DNA of 64,000 nucleotides, taken from contig NC_059553.1 in the NCBI RefSeq assembly GCF_905220415.1, forward strand, positions 4,364,501 to 4,428,500, written 5' to 3'. This document shows, piece after piece, positions 10,901-20,785 of this stretch (position 1 is the stretch's first letter; each line of letters begins with the position of its first letter). Both the position numbers and the translations under genes were made by a program. A model generated the notes under the pieces. It saw nothing but the letters and a program-made list of their open reading frames with translations. It made no database searches and was not told the DNA's origin. Source of the DNA: Colias croceus (taxonomy: Eukaryota > Arthropoda > Insecta > Lepidoptera > Pieridae).

Positions 10901-13159
10901 TAAATCACGAAATGCGGTTTTCAATTTAGTATTATTTATCTAGTCATTAATATTTTTACTGGTATTCAGAAATCATTATATTTATTCTGGTAATCAGTTT
11001 AATTTGTTGATTCGCTTATCCTTAGAATGGAAAGTTTCTCCTGATTGAATTAGACGATTAGTGGAGATATAAAAAGGTTATGTGGCACAAAACAATTATT
11101 GGAAGTTGGTTTATCGGCCAAGGCTAAGCACTCGCACCTTAAATGAATCGATTGCCTTGTGGCCACTGTCCAAACACTCTTATACTCTTCTATCGCTTAA
11201 ATTAACAGCTGGTTTTAGATTAATTTGCGGGAAATAATTAATTACTCGCGAAGTTCAGCCTTTATTAATAGCTAGCTATATGTTCGCGTAATTACATTAA
11301 GGAACTTTAAAGTGAAAATCTACACGTTTAACTTTTAAGGTAATGAGATCAATAACAAACCTGAGCAGTGTATATATTTATTGTTTCGTAGGCGATTGGA
11401 AGAAAAATATAGACTCCATTTTCTATAATAAACAAATTGACAAACGTTCGGTTATTGAGTAAAAAATATAGAGAAAAGTTTTTCGTACTTGAGTTCTTAA
11501 ATACAAAGTGGAGAAGCTAATAATACGAGAACAAACATTATATTGAAAAGTTGAAATTATATATTAACATATTATATAGATTACATTAGATACTTATTTT
11601 TTACACCTAATAATTACCCTTAGAACATACTGATTAAATAAAATGTAACTAAGTAAATAAACATAAATTCTTTACAGGTGTTTACCATCCACCAGGACTA
11701 CGCGATCGACCATCGGCCGTCCAAAGTGTTCTTCGTAGACTCCAATTACGATGGCAGATTGTATCAGATCAATTTCTGGGTTCACGCAGTGGTGATAAAG
11801 CTCCTCCCCTGCGTCATCTTGACAGTGATTAGTGCGTGGCTTATTCGCGTGTTGTACAGAGCTAATAATAGAAAGAAAGCTCTCAAAGGATATAACGCGT
11901 GCCCGGCCGCCACGGTTGTCAATGGCAACGGGAATGTTTTTACAAGGAAATCCACGAAACGCTCGAAGGCTGAGCGACGCACGGACAGGACGACTAGAAT
12001 GCTTGTCGCCGTGTTACTGCTGTTTCTTTTAACTGAATTTCCACAGGGGATTTTAGGTGAGCTTTTAATAATAGGTTTATTAAAAATAGTATCGAATCAT
12101 GTCAGTGCTGTAATAACACTTGAACTTCAATTAGTTCAAATCAAATTAGACTCTACAATTTAACTAGTATTAAGGTGAATAGAACCTACATCTTTTGCTT
12201 ACATTCGATTACATTTCTATAAATCTGTTGATTATTTATATAGTAAATATACGTATGTTTATATTCATTTTGATCATCAAATCACGAGTAAGATATCATA
12301 ATATAGAAACAGATTATTGTTTGCATTAAGAAATGTCTCATAACATTAAAGTCACGTCCATGATCCAAGCCAGAACATCGTGCATTACTGAATGAGGGCT
12401 TATGTTTCATTTCTTCGAAAGTAATACGAGGCAATACGTCACTGTCATGTTGCAGTCGAGCCTTCTCTATAGTATAATTAATGGCGTCGAAATATTTGAT
12501 TGCATCGCCGTTGTTTGATGAATCTGTGCATTCTGTATTGATCATGTATGCTTATGTTGATATAATATTATGCAGTTGCAATGGATAATGGCCATGGTTA
12601 TATGATACAGTGAAAAAATATTCAGATTTTTCGGAAATGGCGAAGCAGTTTTGAAATTTTTCGTTTTCTGCTTTTGTTTTTCAAACAAGATACTTGCCTC
12701 TTTATCGGGATTTAACTTTAAATTAGGTATACACATAAGTGGCTTTGTTAAACAAGTATTATTGATTTTACCTTTATAGAAATTCGCATAATATTCAAAT
12801 TTGTTTCTATAATTAATGAAGTACCGTTAGCTCTTCAAGGTATTTATTAATAAATATTTATTTTCCTTACATCAAATATCAATTAAATATGGTTTGTCAA
12901 GAAAAAATAACAAACATCGTATTTCATTGTTTCAGGTCTAATGAGCGGTATGTTAGGGCGATGTTTCTTCAAACAATGCTACGACTTATTCGGCGAACTG
13001 ATGGACGCGTTGGCTCTCTTAAACGGCGCTATCAACTTCATACTTTATTGTGCCATGTCAAAACAGTTTAGAACGACGTTCAGACAAATCATAAGAGCTC
13101 AATGTGCACCGCAACCACGCGCGAGCTCTCATACCGAACTGCAAACAACTTATGTATGA
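1698..13159 (+). CDS. Myosuppressin-receptor-like (DMSR-type) GPCR, copy A, six coding exons
   Basis: Predicted class A neuropeptide receptor of 429 residues at the plasma membrane. Coding exons are 1698-1985, 3101-3259, 3924-4060, 6707-6809, 11678-12056 and 12936-13159; every junction is GT-AG and the frame is continuous. The N-terminus carries N-glycosylation sequons at N14, N21, N42 and N62 and a C75 just before TM1. Visible class A landmarks are N105 in TM1, the LAVAD motif with D133 in TM2, W189-R190-Y191 in place of DRY after TM3, TEFPQG in TM6, and N389-F-I-L-Y393 in place of NPxxY in TM7. WRY, the HGY segment before TM1 and the FPQG motif are features I know from the insect myosuppressin and FMRFamide receptor group, which couple to G proteins on binding RFamide-type peptides. 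No Cys is seen at the top of TM3 or in the second extracellular loop. The C-terminus ends T-Y-V, a class I PDZ ligand pattern. The start could be ATG 1698 or 1701. Ligand identity is not established. Confidence 0.92.
1986..3100 (+). other. Receptor A intron 1
   Basis: 1,115 bp of AT-rich sequence between GTGAGT and a TTCCATACAG acceptor. I see no clear repeat, RNA gene or extra exon in it. Confidence 0.8.
3101..3259 (+). CDS. Receptor A coding exon 2 (TM1-TM2)
   Basis: 159 bp, phase 0 at both ends, donor GTAAGC. It encodes residues 97-149: the GSLANSLNVAV segment of TM1, the TRRDLAGAPINR intracellular loop and TM2 with LAVADVFVMLEY. Copy B has an exon of the same length and phase at 63764-63922. 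Positions 3189-3223 are identical to 63852-63886 over 35 bp although neighbouring codons differ at synonymous sites. Confidence 0.93.
3260..3923 (+). other. Receptor A intron 2
   Basis: 664 bp between GTAAGC and TTTTGTTACAG. It is AT-rich and no repeat or RNA gene is recognised. Confidence 0.8.
3924..4060 (+). CDS. Receptor A coding exon 3 (TM3 and WRY motif)
   Basis: 137 bp, entering in phase 0 and leaving after two bases of a Lys codon at a GTGAGT donor. It encodes LFPGQEERPYSWAVYMLF, TM3 with HFTQILHTASI, then AIWRYIAI. W-R-Y replaces the usual D-R-Y, which is characteristic of the myosuppressin-receptor group. There is no Cys in the extracellular part of this exon, so the standard loop disulphide partner is missing. 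Confidence 0.9.
4695..4870 (+). repeat. Short interspersed element, CGGGCGAAGCCGG tail
   Basis: Starts AATCTATAATATAAAAATGA, has an internal GAACGGCTGAACCGATTT block, and ends ACCACGGGCGAAGCCGGGGC then GCTAGTTT. The tail is the reverse complement of the tail of the minus-strand copy at 1067-1255, with the same CGGACCGCTAG ending. It is non-coding. Confidence 0.75.
6318..6520 (+). repeat. Short interspersed element with (GTTT)n and GCGGAGCAGCTAGT tail
   Basis: Begins CTATACTAATATTATAAAGC, followed by a TTTG microsatellite, an AACTACTGGTCCGATTT block, and a GC-rich end ACCGCGCGGAGCAGCTAGT. A degenerate reverse copy of the same family is at 34469-34628. It is non-coding and lies inside intron 3 of receptor A. 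Confidence 0.75.
6707..6809 (+). CDS. Receptor A coding exon 4 (second intracellular loop, TM4)
   Basis: 103 bp. One base completes the split Lys codon, then YPSHGPSLCTDRRC and TM4 (SIAIATSFLLPPVLCIPSYF) follow. It ends in phase 0 at a GTGAGT donor. The YPSHGPSLC stretch after TM3 fits the myosuppressin-receptor family. The exon is short, but its two junctions join the preceding and following exons in frame. Confidence 0.88.
7316..7930. repeat. Near-perfect 291-bp inverted repeat (foldback)
   Basis: Left arm 7316-7606 and right arm 7640-7930 are reverse complements with only a few single-base differences noticed by eye (for example in the TATTAAGTTCTTAGG segment). They are separated by a 33-bp loop at 7607-7639. 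The outer ends read TCCCACCAAAAACAT and its complement. No target duplication is obvious. Transcribed with the intron, this would fold into a long double-stranded hairpin. It could be a foldback-type MITE or a recent inverted duplication. Confidence 0.93.
8200..8300 (+). repeat. MITE remnant, TTACTCCATGACG family, copy 1
   Basis: Shares the core from CGTCGCCTTACTCCATGACG through CTTGAAATTTTACTCT to GCGCCTAAAG with copies at 14338-14460 and 48453-48579. The left end is eroded and the right inverted repeat is diverged (GATGTTTCGCTC instead of GAAGTTTCACTTC). Confidence 0.75.
8301..9840 (+). other. AT-rich intron sequence, no gene
   Basis: No coding or RNA feature is recognised. A less AT-rich patch at 9225-9299 has complementary ends (ACACACGGC and GCCGCGTGT) and may be part of an unclassified repeat. 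The remainder shows only A/T runs. Confidence 0.6.
9855..10075 (+). mobile_element. tRNA-derived SINE with 14-bp target-site duplication
   Basis: The head looks like a tRNA gene with internal polymerase III boxes: an A-box-like TTGGTACAGTGGTTGACGCG and a near-perfect B box GGTTCGATTCC about 40 bp later. A non-tRNA body of about 140 bp follows, ending in TTCACTCTCAC. It is flanked by perfect direct repeats TCAAATATTAACAA at 9841-9854 and 10076-10089, the mark of target-primed insertion. The perfect duplication suggests a fairly recent insertion. It is not a functional tRNA gene because the 3' half does not continue into an acceptor stem. Confidence 0.88.
10090..11677 (+). other. AT-rich intron sequence, no gene
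   Basis: No open frame of note, no RNA gene and no recognised repeat. It ends in the TTCTTTACAG acceptor of coding exon 5. Confidence 0.65.
11678..12056 (+). CDS. Receptor A coding exon 5 (ECL2, TM5, ICL3, TM6)
   Basis: 379 bp, phase 0 in and phase 1 out, donor GTGAGC. It encodes ECL2 (VFTIHQDYAID and on, without Cys), TM5 around INFWVHAVVIKLLPCVIL, a basic third intracellular loop with KSTKRSKAERRTDRTTR, and TM6 with LLLFLLTEFPQGIL. The basic loop is where G-protein coupling is expected. TEFPQG in TM6 is typical of myosuppressin and FMRFamide receptors. Confidence 0.93.
12057..12935 (+). other. Receptor A intron 5
   Basis: 879 bp between GTGAGC and TTGTTTCAG. It is AT-rich. Frames on the minus strand here show no motif and are taken as chance. 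Confidence 0.75.
12936..13159 (+). CDS. Receptor A coding exon 6 (TM7 and C-tail)
   Basis: 224 bp to the TGA. It completes the split Gly codon and encodes the third extracellular loop, TM7 with LALLNGAINFILYC (N-F-I-L-Y replacing N-P-x-x-Y), helix 8 (SKQFRTTFRQII) and a short tail ending T-T-Y-V. The tail contains Cys residues that could be palmitoylated and a class I PDZ-ligand pattern (T-x-V). Both roles are inferred. Confidence 0.92.
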
Positions 13160-13188
13160 TTTTATAAGCAAATACGAATACTGAAGTG

Positions 13189-13194
13189 AATAAA
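13189..13194 (+). terminator. Poly(A) signal of receptor A
   Basis: A canonical AATAAA starts 30 bp after the TGA of exon 6. This implies a very short 3' untranslated region. Downstream sites cannot be excluded. Confidence 0.65.
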
Positions 13195-14337
13195 TCATGA
13201 TGTACGCTTTCCAAGGCGCTTGTAGACAATCCGATAAAACCAATATTCCATATCCTTGAATGCGTGGAGATACCGATATATTATAATGTATGAGAGAATT
13301 ATTTTGGGAGGGCTTTTATATGACCATCTATTTACCATATTATACATTATCAGTATAAAATAGCTATTCCAAAGAAAGTAGGGCAAAATAGAGATAATGG
13401 AATTTTCATGAGTTTAATATATAGAATTAACATTTTTGGGATGCTCGTAAATTCCTAGATGTTACAAAGCAGGGTTTGATATAAAAATAAATTTGCATAG
13501 TGCTCACTCGACAGTACTATGTTCTTTGAGGATATTTGTTATGCAGATGTCCCTTTTGTTCCTGATAATATGTATGAAACCTTTTTAGGAAAGGTTTAGG
13601 TAAAGATAAGAGCGGAGTTGACAAATGACTATCGTCGAGGACGGGGACAGGATAAGAGTAGAATGTTCATTGCTATTTTTGCGCCTAATTAGTAAGCTCT
13701 TTCTTATTGTTCGTAGCATTTATGTATTTTTTACGAGAATGTTTTAAACTCGATGGCGGGGTTATTTGTTATTGTATATAGATATTTAATAGTATTGCGG
13801 AATTAGATAAATCTCCAAGGCACGTGATACATGTCAGATTCAATTACGTATATAGAAGCTTGGTGGATTAATTCTTAAGCCTCGTCTCGGCCGTTGGTTG
13901 GATGTGTTGGATAATATTACGATCGAGATACGATTAACTTGATGTTTGGTAAAACATTGAAGGAGTTATTATGTAAGATATATATCAGCACATTATTAGT
14001 AAAAACCCTTATTACGATTAGTTACATACAAATAAAACATTTTATATTCAGTCTGTTAAATGGATTCAGTCGTTTATTTTTTATGAATTTATTAATCATA
14101 TTGCATATTTTTCGCTAGTATAGGACTATTACATGATGTTTGTATTTAAATGTGTTCCATACGCTTAACAAGATAAATGTACTTATAAATAGACAACAAT
14201 TGTTTGCAATTGAAAGTCAAATGTTGAATTAAATTATAAGGCAGATGAGTTGCACGAGCTGTTCTGTAAGTAATCTTGTAAACGAGAGAACTACGCCATT
14301 TAAAAAACACGTGCCGAGCACACGAGCACACGTGTCA
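13195..14337. other. Intergenic AT-rich sequence, no gene
   Basis: Nothing beyond chance open frames. The stretch just before the MITE at 14338 (about 14310-14337, rich in CGAGCACACG) resembles the flank of copy 3 at 48429-48452, so the element may extend further left than its inverted repeat. Confidence 0.6.
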
Positions 14338-14460
14338 GAAGTGAAACTCCTTTGGCAAGATTCAAAAATACCAAAATCGTCTTATGACGCGGACGTGACG
14401 GTATTGCCATGGCGCGACCATGAAATTTTACTCTCAATGCGCCTAAAGAAGTTTCACTTC
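14338..14460 (+). mobile_element. MITE, TTACTCCATGACG family, copy 2
   Basis: About 123 bp bounded by inverted repeats: GAAGTGAAACTCCTTTGGC on the left and GCCTAAAGAAGTTTCACTTC on the right (one substitution and one gap). The interior shares GACGTGACGGTATTGCCATG and GAAATTTTACTCTCAATGCG with the other two copies. It is non-coding. The transposase that moved it is unknown. Confidence 0.8.
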
Positions 14461-14988
14461 ATAAAATGGAAATAACTATTTTATAAATAAATTCAGGTTT
14501 AAGATATCAAACAATGTATGAAGATTTGGTACAAGATTTGTAATTATATTCTATTTCTGTATATTTTTCGGTACCTACAGATATTTTTTTATAGATTCTA
14601 TCCTACATGTCGGATTGGAGAATTAACTTGCGTTTTTTTCATCATTTAACTATAAGCTATTTATACTTATAAGCTATTTTTATTTTTTATATTATGCATT
14701 CGATACAAGCTTTAATTTTTAAGATATATGGATTTCAGTAATAGTTTACTTTCTCTTGATGGAACTGCATTCACTATAAGAAAATATAGTTAAACAACAA
14801 TTATGACCGGATAATATAAAAAAGTAGGTATATTGGAGTAGCCACCTACCAATAATCGAAATTAAAACAACGATCTTCCGCCTGTAAAAAGCGCAATTGT
14901 ATCGCTTAGTATATATAAGTAAATAAATATAATTCCATATTATAAGGATTGCTGTATATAAAATTCGTATCGTTGAAAATTAACATCG
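14461..14988. other. Intergenic AT-rich sequence
   Basis: No gene or recognised repeat. Confidence 0.6.
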
Positions 14989-15229
14989 TTATAGTCGAGC
15001 CAATTTAATAGGCAACATTTGACGTCTATCAATTTTATCTTCGAAGAGAGGTAACCTGCTTAAAAGGAGATCGATGCTTGTTTGTGGTAGTGAACGCACG
15101 TGTTATTGAAAATTTTTTCATTTTAATTTTCTATTTGGCGTATATTTCATTCAAGCTACGATTTTTCTTTGTTTTTGTTGGTGGTGGTTGTAGTGTATCG
15201 TGTTTAGTGGTAAGTAAACTAAACTAAGT

Positions 15230-16627
15230 ATGGATATCCCTCCGGATCCGCCGGATCCTCCTGATCCTAACGATTCATCCCAAAATGTACAGGCTCGCCT
15301 TCCTCAGAAAAGACATTTGGACGATAATATATCTAACCTTACAAAATTAAAAAAGACTTCCGTTGATAATAATCCCATAGCGGCATCTATCCAGACAGTT
15401 TATACTCACCCTATGTTATCTGAAGGTGAAAGAAGGTATTCTGAAGTAGACACTGGTCCATTCCTTGTCCACATAAGTAAAAATGAAACTGATCCTGCTT
15501 CTGGTTCAACTTTGAGATCTGTAAAGGAAGGCCAACTTTTAGTTACTAATGGTATTAAGAATATTAAACGTGATGGCATTAAAAAGATAGGTAGGAATCG
15601 AGTCTCTGTTGAATTCTCTAATGCTGACGACGCCAACAAGTTTTGCCATAATCCAATATTGAGTAATAACAATCTTACTGCCTCCATTCCAACTTATAAT
15701 TTTTCTCGCATGGGAATAGTTAGAGGAGTTCCTACTGACATTTCCATGCAAGAATGTGTAGAAGCTATTGAGATTCCCCAAGGGTTTGGAATCGTTTTAA
15801 AGGCCAGAAGACTCAATCGGAAAAAGAAAACAGACGAAACTACTGAATGGATTCCGACTACTACTGTTGTTCTTACATTACAAGGGCAAAAATTACCCGA
15901 CAGAGTTTACCTTTATAAATCCTCCCTAATCATTGAGACATACCAACTTCCAACTATACAATGCCGGAAGTGCTGCAGGTTCGGGCATATTAAATCTCAA
16001 TGCCGAGCAAAACCTCGATGCTTCCGCTGCTCCAAGGAACATGATGGCATTGATTGTCATGTTTCCGAGTCTTCCGCTACATGCATCAGTTGTTCAGGTT
16101 CCCATCTAGCTACTGACCCAGTTTGTCCTGAACACTCTAGACAGAAAAATATAAAACATGTTATGTCTGAGGAAAACATTTCCTATTCCGAAGCATCCCT
16201 ACGTTTCCCCATGTCCCGCAAATCTTTTGCTGATGCAACCCGTCAAATCCCTCCCTCTCCAATTACGTACTCTCCTCAAAATCCGTCCTCTTCCCCTACC
16301 TCCTCCTCTTATAAGAAAACCGTTTTCTATATGCCTCGCCCCAGAGCTCCTCTTGGAAAAGGCTATGATAAGGCAACCCATAATGACATTGTTCGAGATC
16401 CCCAACTAGAACCGCAAAATGGGTGTGCCTTATCTGGCACTACTCCAATTACCAGACCTCAAAGAGAGAGCAATGTCCTCATCTCCTGCCTGACATTCTT
16501 TTATGACATCATTAAAACATGTAGTGATGTCGACTTACCGCACAACGTGAAGGAAATGTTATTCAAAATTCTTGACACTATTAGATTAAATAATGGCTCC
16601 GAAGAGCTTGATACAATGGAATGCTAG
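15230..16627 (+). CDS. LINE ORF1, Gag-like nucleic-acid-binding protein
   Basis: 465 residues. Non-LTR ORF1 proteins of this type bind the element RNA and assemble the particle that carries it to the nucleus. The N-terminus is proline/aspartate rich (PPDPPDPPDP). From about residue 245 there are three CCHC-type knuckles in a row: CRKCCRFGHIKSQC (C-x2-C-x4-H-x4-C), CFRCSKEHDGIDC (C-x2-C-x3-H-x4-C) and CISCSGSHLATDPVC (C-x2-C-x3-H-x6-C). A Ser/Pro-rich region follows (about residues 335-375). The frame is intact. It overlaps ORF2 by 35 bp in another frame, so ORF2 is likely translated by reinitiation or a similar coupling. Confidence 0.93.
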   Translation: MDIPPDPPDPPDPNDSSQNVQARLPQKRHLDDNISNLTKLKKTSVDNNPIAASIQTVYTHPMLSEGERRYSEVDTGPFLVHISKNETDPASGSTLRSVKEGQLLVTNGIKNIKRDGIKKIGRNRVSVEFSNADDANKFCHNPILSNNNLTASIPTYNFSRMGIVRGVPTDISMQECVEAIEIPQGFGIVLKARRLNRKKKTDETTEWIPTTTVVLTLQGQKLPDRVYLYKSSLIIETYQLPTIQCRKCCRFGHIKSQCRAKPRCFRCSKEHDGIDCHVSESSATCISCSGSHLATDPVCPEHSRQKNIKHVMSEENISYSEASLRFPMSRKSFADATRQIPPSPITYSPQNPSSSPTSSSYKKTVFYMPRPRAPLGKGYDKATHNDIVRDPQLEPQNGCALSGTTPITRPQRESNVLISCLTFFYDIIKTCSDVDLPHNVKEMLFKILDTIRLNNGSEELDTMEC

Positions 16628-19600
16628 AAGCGTAAGACCAAAGAAAAATTCAATCATAAGCCTTATTAACGAATACGACCCTGTGATATTTGCCATATCT
16701 GAGTCGTGGTTAGTTCCTAAGACTCGTTTTACCATCCCTAATTATGTGTGCCTGCGCAATGACAGAGCGGACGGTTATGCCGGTGCTGCTCTGATCATTA
16801 AAAGATCTCTCCCTTTCTCCCAAATCCCTATTCCCAATCATAGTGAGGATATCAATGCTGTTGCAGCAAAAGTTTTTGATTTTACTGTTTTATCTATATA
16901 TATCTCGAAACCTTGTTCCTCTTTAATCCCCGATTTATACTATATATTATCCTCTCTCCCCCGTCCTATTTTAATTTTGGGGGATTTTAATGCCCATCAC
17001 ACCTCATGGGGCTCCCATAAATCCGACCTATTTGCTGTATCTTTATTAGAAATGTTTGATGATCTCAACTTATGCATTTTAAACAATGGCTCCCCTACTC
17101 ATATTGTTTTACCTAATCAAAACCCTAAAAGTGTTGTTGATTTGTCCTTGTCTTCTCCCTCCTTATCTCTGTCCTGTAATTGGTCCACTCTCCCTGATTC
17201 CCATGGCAGTGATCATTTTCCTATCCTCCTCTCCTTTGACCATAACATCCCCGAATCCCATTATGTTCCTTCTCTAAAATTCCACCTGTCCAAAGCTAAT
17301 TGGTCTAATTATTCATACTCATTGGAGAATAAAATTAATCTTATTCACCCTATTTCATTTAATAATGTATTGCTTGTTTATTCCCAGTTTGAATCTTCCA
17401 TCCTTTCATCTGCCAATGCTAATATCCCTCAGAAAAAACCTTCTCATTATAAACCCGCTACTCCTTGGTGGGATCAGGAATGTACAGATATTGTTCGCCA
17501 AAGATCTGATGCGGAAAAAGTATACATTTCTAGTATGACACCAGAAAATTTCCTGAACTTTAAAAAGATTTCAGCTAATGCGAAAAGAATTCTTAATTCC
17601 AAAAAGCGTTCCGGATGGCTCAATTTTTGCGAATCCCTTTCCCCTAAAACCCCTCCTTCTCTAGTCTGGAGACAAATTAAAAAGTTTAGAAAGTCATATT
17701 CCTCAATTTCCTTAACCTCTAACAATACTTCCATTTGGCTAGATGAGTTCATAAATAAATTAGCTCCTTCCACTGTCCCTGCCTCTGACCTATTTCCCTC
17801 CTCACCTTCCTCCCTTCCTCCTACAAATAACCTTGATTCACCTTTTTCCATGGATGAGCTCTTATGTGCCCTTGATGGACTCAAAGATTCATCTCCTGGT
17901 ATTGATGATATTCCCTACTCATTTTTAGTTCAATCAACAGAAAAGACTAAGGTATTCTTTCTTAATTTAGTAAATTATTTCCTCTCCACCGGCTTCATTC
18001 CTCCTTCCTGGAAAACCCAAATTGTAATCCCTATCCTTAAACCAAACAAGAACCCATCAGATCCAAACAGTTACCGACCAATTGCCCTATCCTCCACTTT
18101 ATGTAAAATAACAGAAATTTTATTAAAAAACCGGCTAGAATGGTTTGTTGAAAATAACAATATCCTTGCTAAATCTCAATTTGGGTTTCGCAAGGGCTTT
18201 AGCACTTTAGATAGTATTGCTATCCTCACTACGGATATCCAAATTTCTTTTAAAAAAAAGCAGTTCCTTGCTGGAGTCTTTCTGGATATTGAAGGTGCTT
18301 ATGACAACGTTATTCTTCCAATACTCAGGCAAAAACTGCATCAGCTGAGTATCCCCGAGAGGTTATCAAGGTTCATTTGCAATCTCCTTATGGACAGATC
18401 AATCCAAGTGAGAGTTGATGGATCTTTAAGTTCTCCTAGATCCATCTGGAAAGGTCTCCCGCAAGGATCTGTGTTAAGTCCCCTCTTATATAGCTTGTAC
18501 ACCTATGATTTGGAGTCATCTGTTAATAGTTTTTGCAACATCTTACAATATGCCGATGATATTGCGTTATATTGCAGTTCATCTTCTATATCTGAAATAG
18601 AATGTAATTTAAATAGTGCGCTTTACTACCTACATGAATGGTTACATTCACATGGCCTATCTTTATCCGTCTCAAAAAGCTCCTGTGTAATTTTCACCCG
18701 CAAAAGATTAGTTCCTCCTTTAAACCTTTTTTATAATAATGATCCCTTCCCTTTTCATGATAATGTAAAATTTTTAGGAGTATATTTAGATTCCAGAATG
18801 ACTGGTTTAGTCCATTCAAATTACATTGCTGGGAAATGTGAGAAAGGAGTTAACGTTTTGCGTGCGCTGTCTGGTGTCAGCTGGGGCGCGCACCCTTTCT
18901 CTCAGAAGCTCCTGTATAATGCTGTGGTCCGTAGCCACTTTGATTATGCGTCATTTTTATTGGAACCATGTAATAAATCCGGCAATCAAATTTGGGACAG
19001 AATCCAATCTAAATGCTTACGGATCATTCTAGGTGCTATGAGATCCACAGCAATTAACGCCTTACAAATAGAATCCGGTGACCCCCCTCTTCATTTTAGG
19101 AAACAGTACTTGTGTGATAGATTCATTTGGAAACTTTTTCAAAATTCTTCCCATCCTCTCCTTGCTAGATTACAAATTTTACACAGTTTAGTTGACAATA
19201 ATTCATCGTTCCCCCTCTTAAAATCCTACTCATTCATTTTAGCATTACCCTATACTTTGTATAAGTCCCCCTCCAACCCTATCTTTTGCTCTCCTTTTGA
19301 ATCCCTTCTTTTTCGCCCGAATATTGAATTTTTTAAAATTTCGAAACAATCCCCCGACGCCAATCATAAATTCAACAGCATTTTAGCTGAGAATTGGAGT
19401 GGATGGACTCCAATTTTCACTGATGCTTCAAAAACCTCTGATAGTGAAAACGTGGGTATAGCTGTCTGGATGCCAAAATTCGCCATCATGTTGTGTCGTA
19501 AATGCCCACCAGTAACTTCTACCTTCGTGGGCGAAGCTTTAGCCCTGTTAGAAGCGGTGTGGCTAACACACAATATTTTAGTGTATGTATTTTATCATAC

Positions 19601-20785
19601 GTATTTATTACACACAACAAGTATTTAAATATTTTATTTCATATTTATATTCGTATTTAAGTATAACACAAACATTCATTACACAAAAACACAAGAAATA
19701 CAGACATACATTACACTCATACAAAATAATTATAATATTTATTATTTTATGACATAGTCGCGGTATTTGCGTAGTATGCGTGCCGCGACTAAATTATCAC
19801 GGATCCAGCGGGTAGATCGTAATACTTTACATCAAGTTTCTTCATTGTAAAATTAACTAGTTCGATCTTAGCTATTGAATACGCTCATTGTCAGTTTCTT
19901 TTTGTTCTTGTATTTTCATGTCCAAAGTGTTGCTTGTATATGATAATTGTCTCTCTCCTTCTATGTGGAGTAATAAACGTTAAAACTGTGAGTGTGTGGT
20001 TATTTGTGCATCACAAAAGGTACTGTACCTAGTGTTATTAATACCTATCCATTATCACGCACCCCACAGCGGTACTCTATGTCCTTTCTCATAAGCTGAC
20101 TAAATCGATTATTTTCACAGACTCCAAAAGTTGTTTACAGGCTTTGACTTCTAATCAATTTCGGTCAAAGGTGAAATATCCTGTAATTATTAAATTAAAA
20201 GAAGTCCTGTTAGAGTGTAAAGTAAATGACATAGATGTTACCTTGGCTTGGATTCCTGGCCACAGTGGTATCACAGGTAATGAGTCCGCCGACTGGTGTG
20301 CTAAAGCAGCCATTAATATATCATCAGAGACTCATGACCTTACTTACTCTCATGACATTGTTGCTCTTGCGCGGCCTAGACTCTTTGAAACATGGACGGA
20401 TTTTTGGTCTATGTCTAGTAGAAGTAAGGGCAAATTCTACCGCTCTATTCAAAATGAGATTCCTCCAAAACCATGGTTTTTTAAATATAAGGACATCCCC
20501 AAATGTGTTACCTCTACGATCTGTCGTATTCGACTAGGCCACGCAAGTACTCCAGTGCATCTAGCTAAAATCAGGGTGAGGGACAACTCAATTTGTGAAT
20601 GTGGTATTGATGAAGCTGACCTGGACCATATCTTTTTTAACTGTACAAAGAACTCTTCCCTATATGATAACCTTCCCCCTACCGTTCCTCGTCCTACTAA
20701 CATGAAATCCCTTCTCTCATTAACTAGTACTCGATTTGTTTATGTTATCTCTAAATTTATTATTACTAACAAAATAAAACTATGA
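16593..20785 (+). pseudogene. LINE ORF2 (endonuclease, reverse transcriptase, RNase H) split by a solo LTR
   Basis: About 1,225 residues without the interruption at 19558-20068. In order: AP-type endonuclease (QWNARS near residue 10, SESWL near 40, LGDFNAHH near 130, GSDHFPI near 206, all key residues present); reverse transcriptase (SYRPIALSS, FRKGFSTLDS, FLDIEGAYD, GLPQGSVLSPLLYS, QYADD near 652); then RNase H with FTDASK and the E of GEALALLEA before the insertion, and the FTDS Asp and NESADW Asp after it. A C-terminal Cys/His segment (CECG, DHIFFNC) ends the protein. The first part reads into the LTR and stops at 19628. The second part resumes in frame after the LTR. No other frame break was noticed, so the LTR is the main lesion. 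Confidence 0.93.
19558..20068 (+). mobile_element. Solo LTR inserted in the LINE RNase H domain
   Basis: 511 bp starting TGTGG and ending CCACA (5-bp inverted ends, TG...CA rule), flanked by a 4-bp direct repeat GCGG at 19554-19557 and 20069-20072. It contains AGTAATAAACG, a likely poly(A) signal in plus orientation, and no coding sequence. The 4-bp duplication fits Gypsy-type more than Copia or BEL. It is presumably left after recombination between the two LTRs of a full element. Orientation is uncertain. Confidence 0.82.

Larger units (their letters stand above)
6810..11677 (+). other. Receptor A intron 4, repeat-rich
   Basis: 4,868 bp, the largest intron of copy A. It contains a long foldback (7316-7930), a MITE remnant (8200-8300) and a SINE (9855-10075). 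The rest is AT-rich. An open frame at 7889-8134 runs out of the foldback arm and is taken as chance. Confidence 0.75.

Noticed and set aside
15066..15229. The LINE 5' UTR as a host promoter
   Set aside because: It lies inside the element between its target duplication and ORF1. There is no sign of use by a host gene.
16158..16409. Extra genes overlapping the LINE ORFs in other frames
   Set aside because: Shadow frames of ORF1 and ORF2, which have clear domains.
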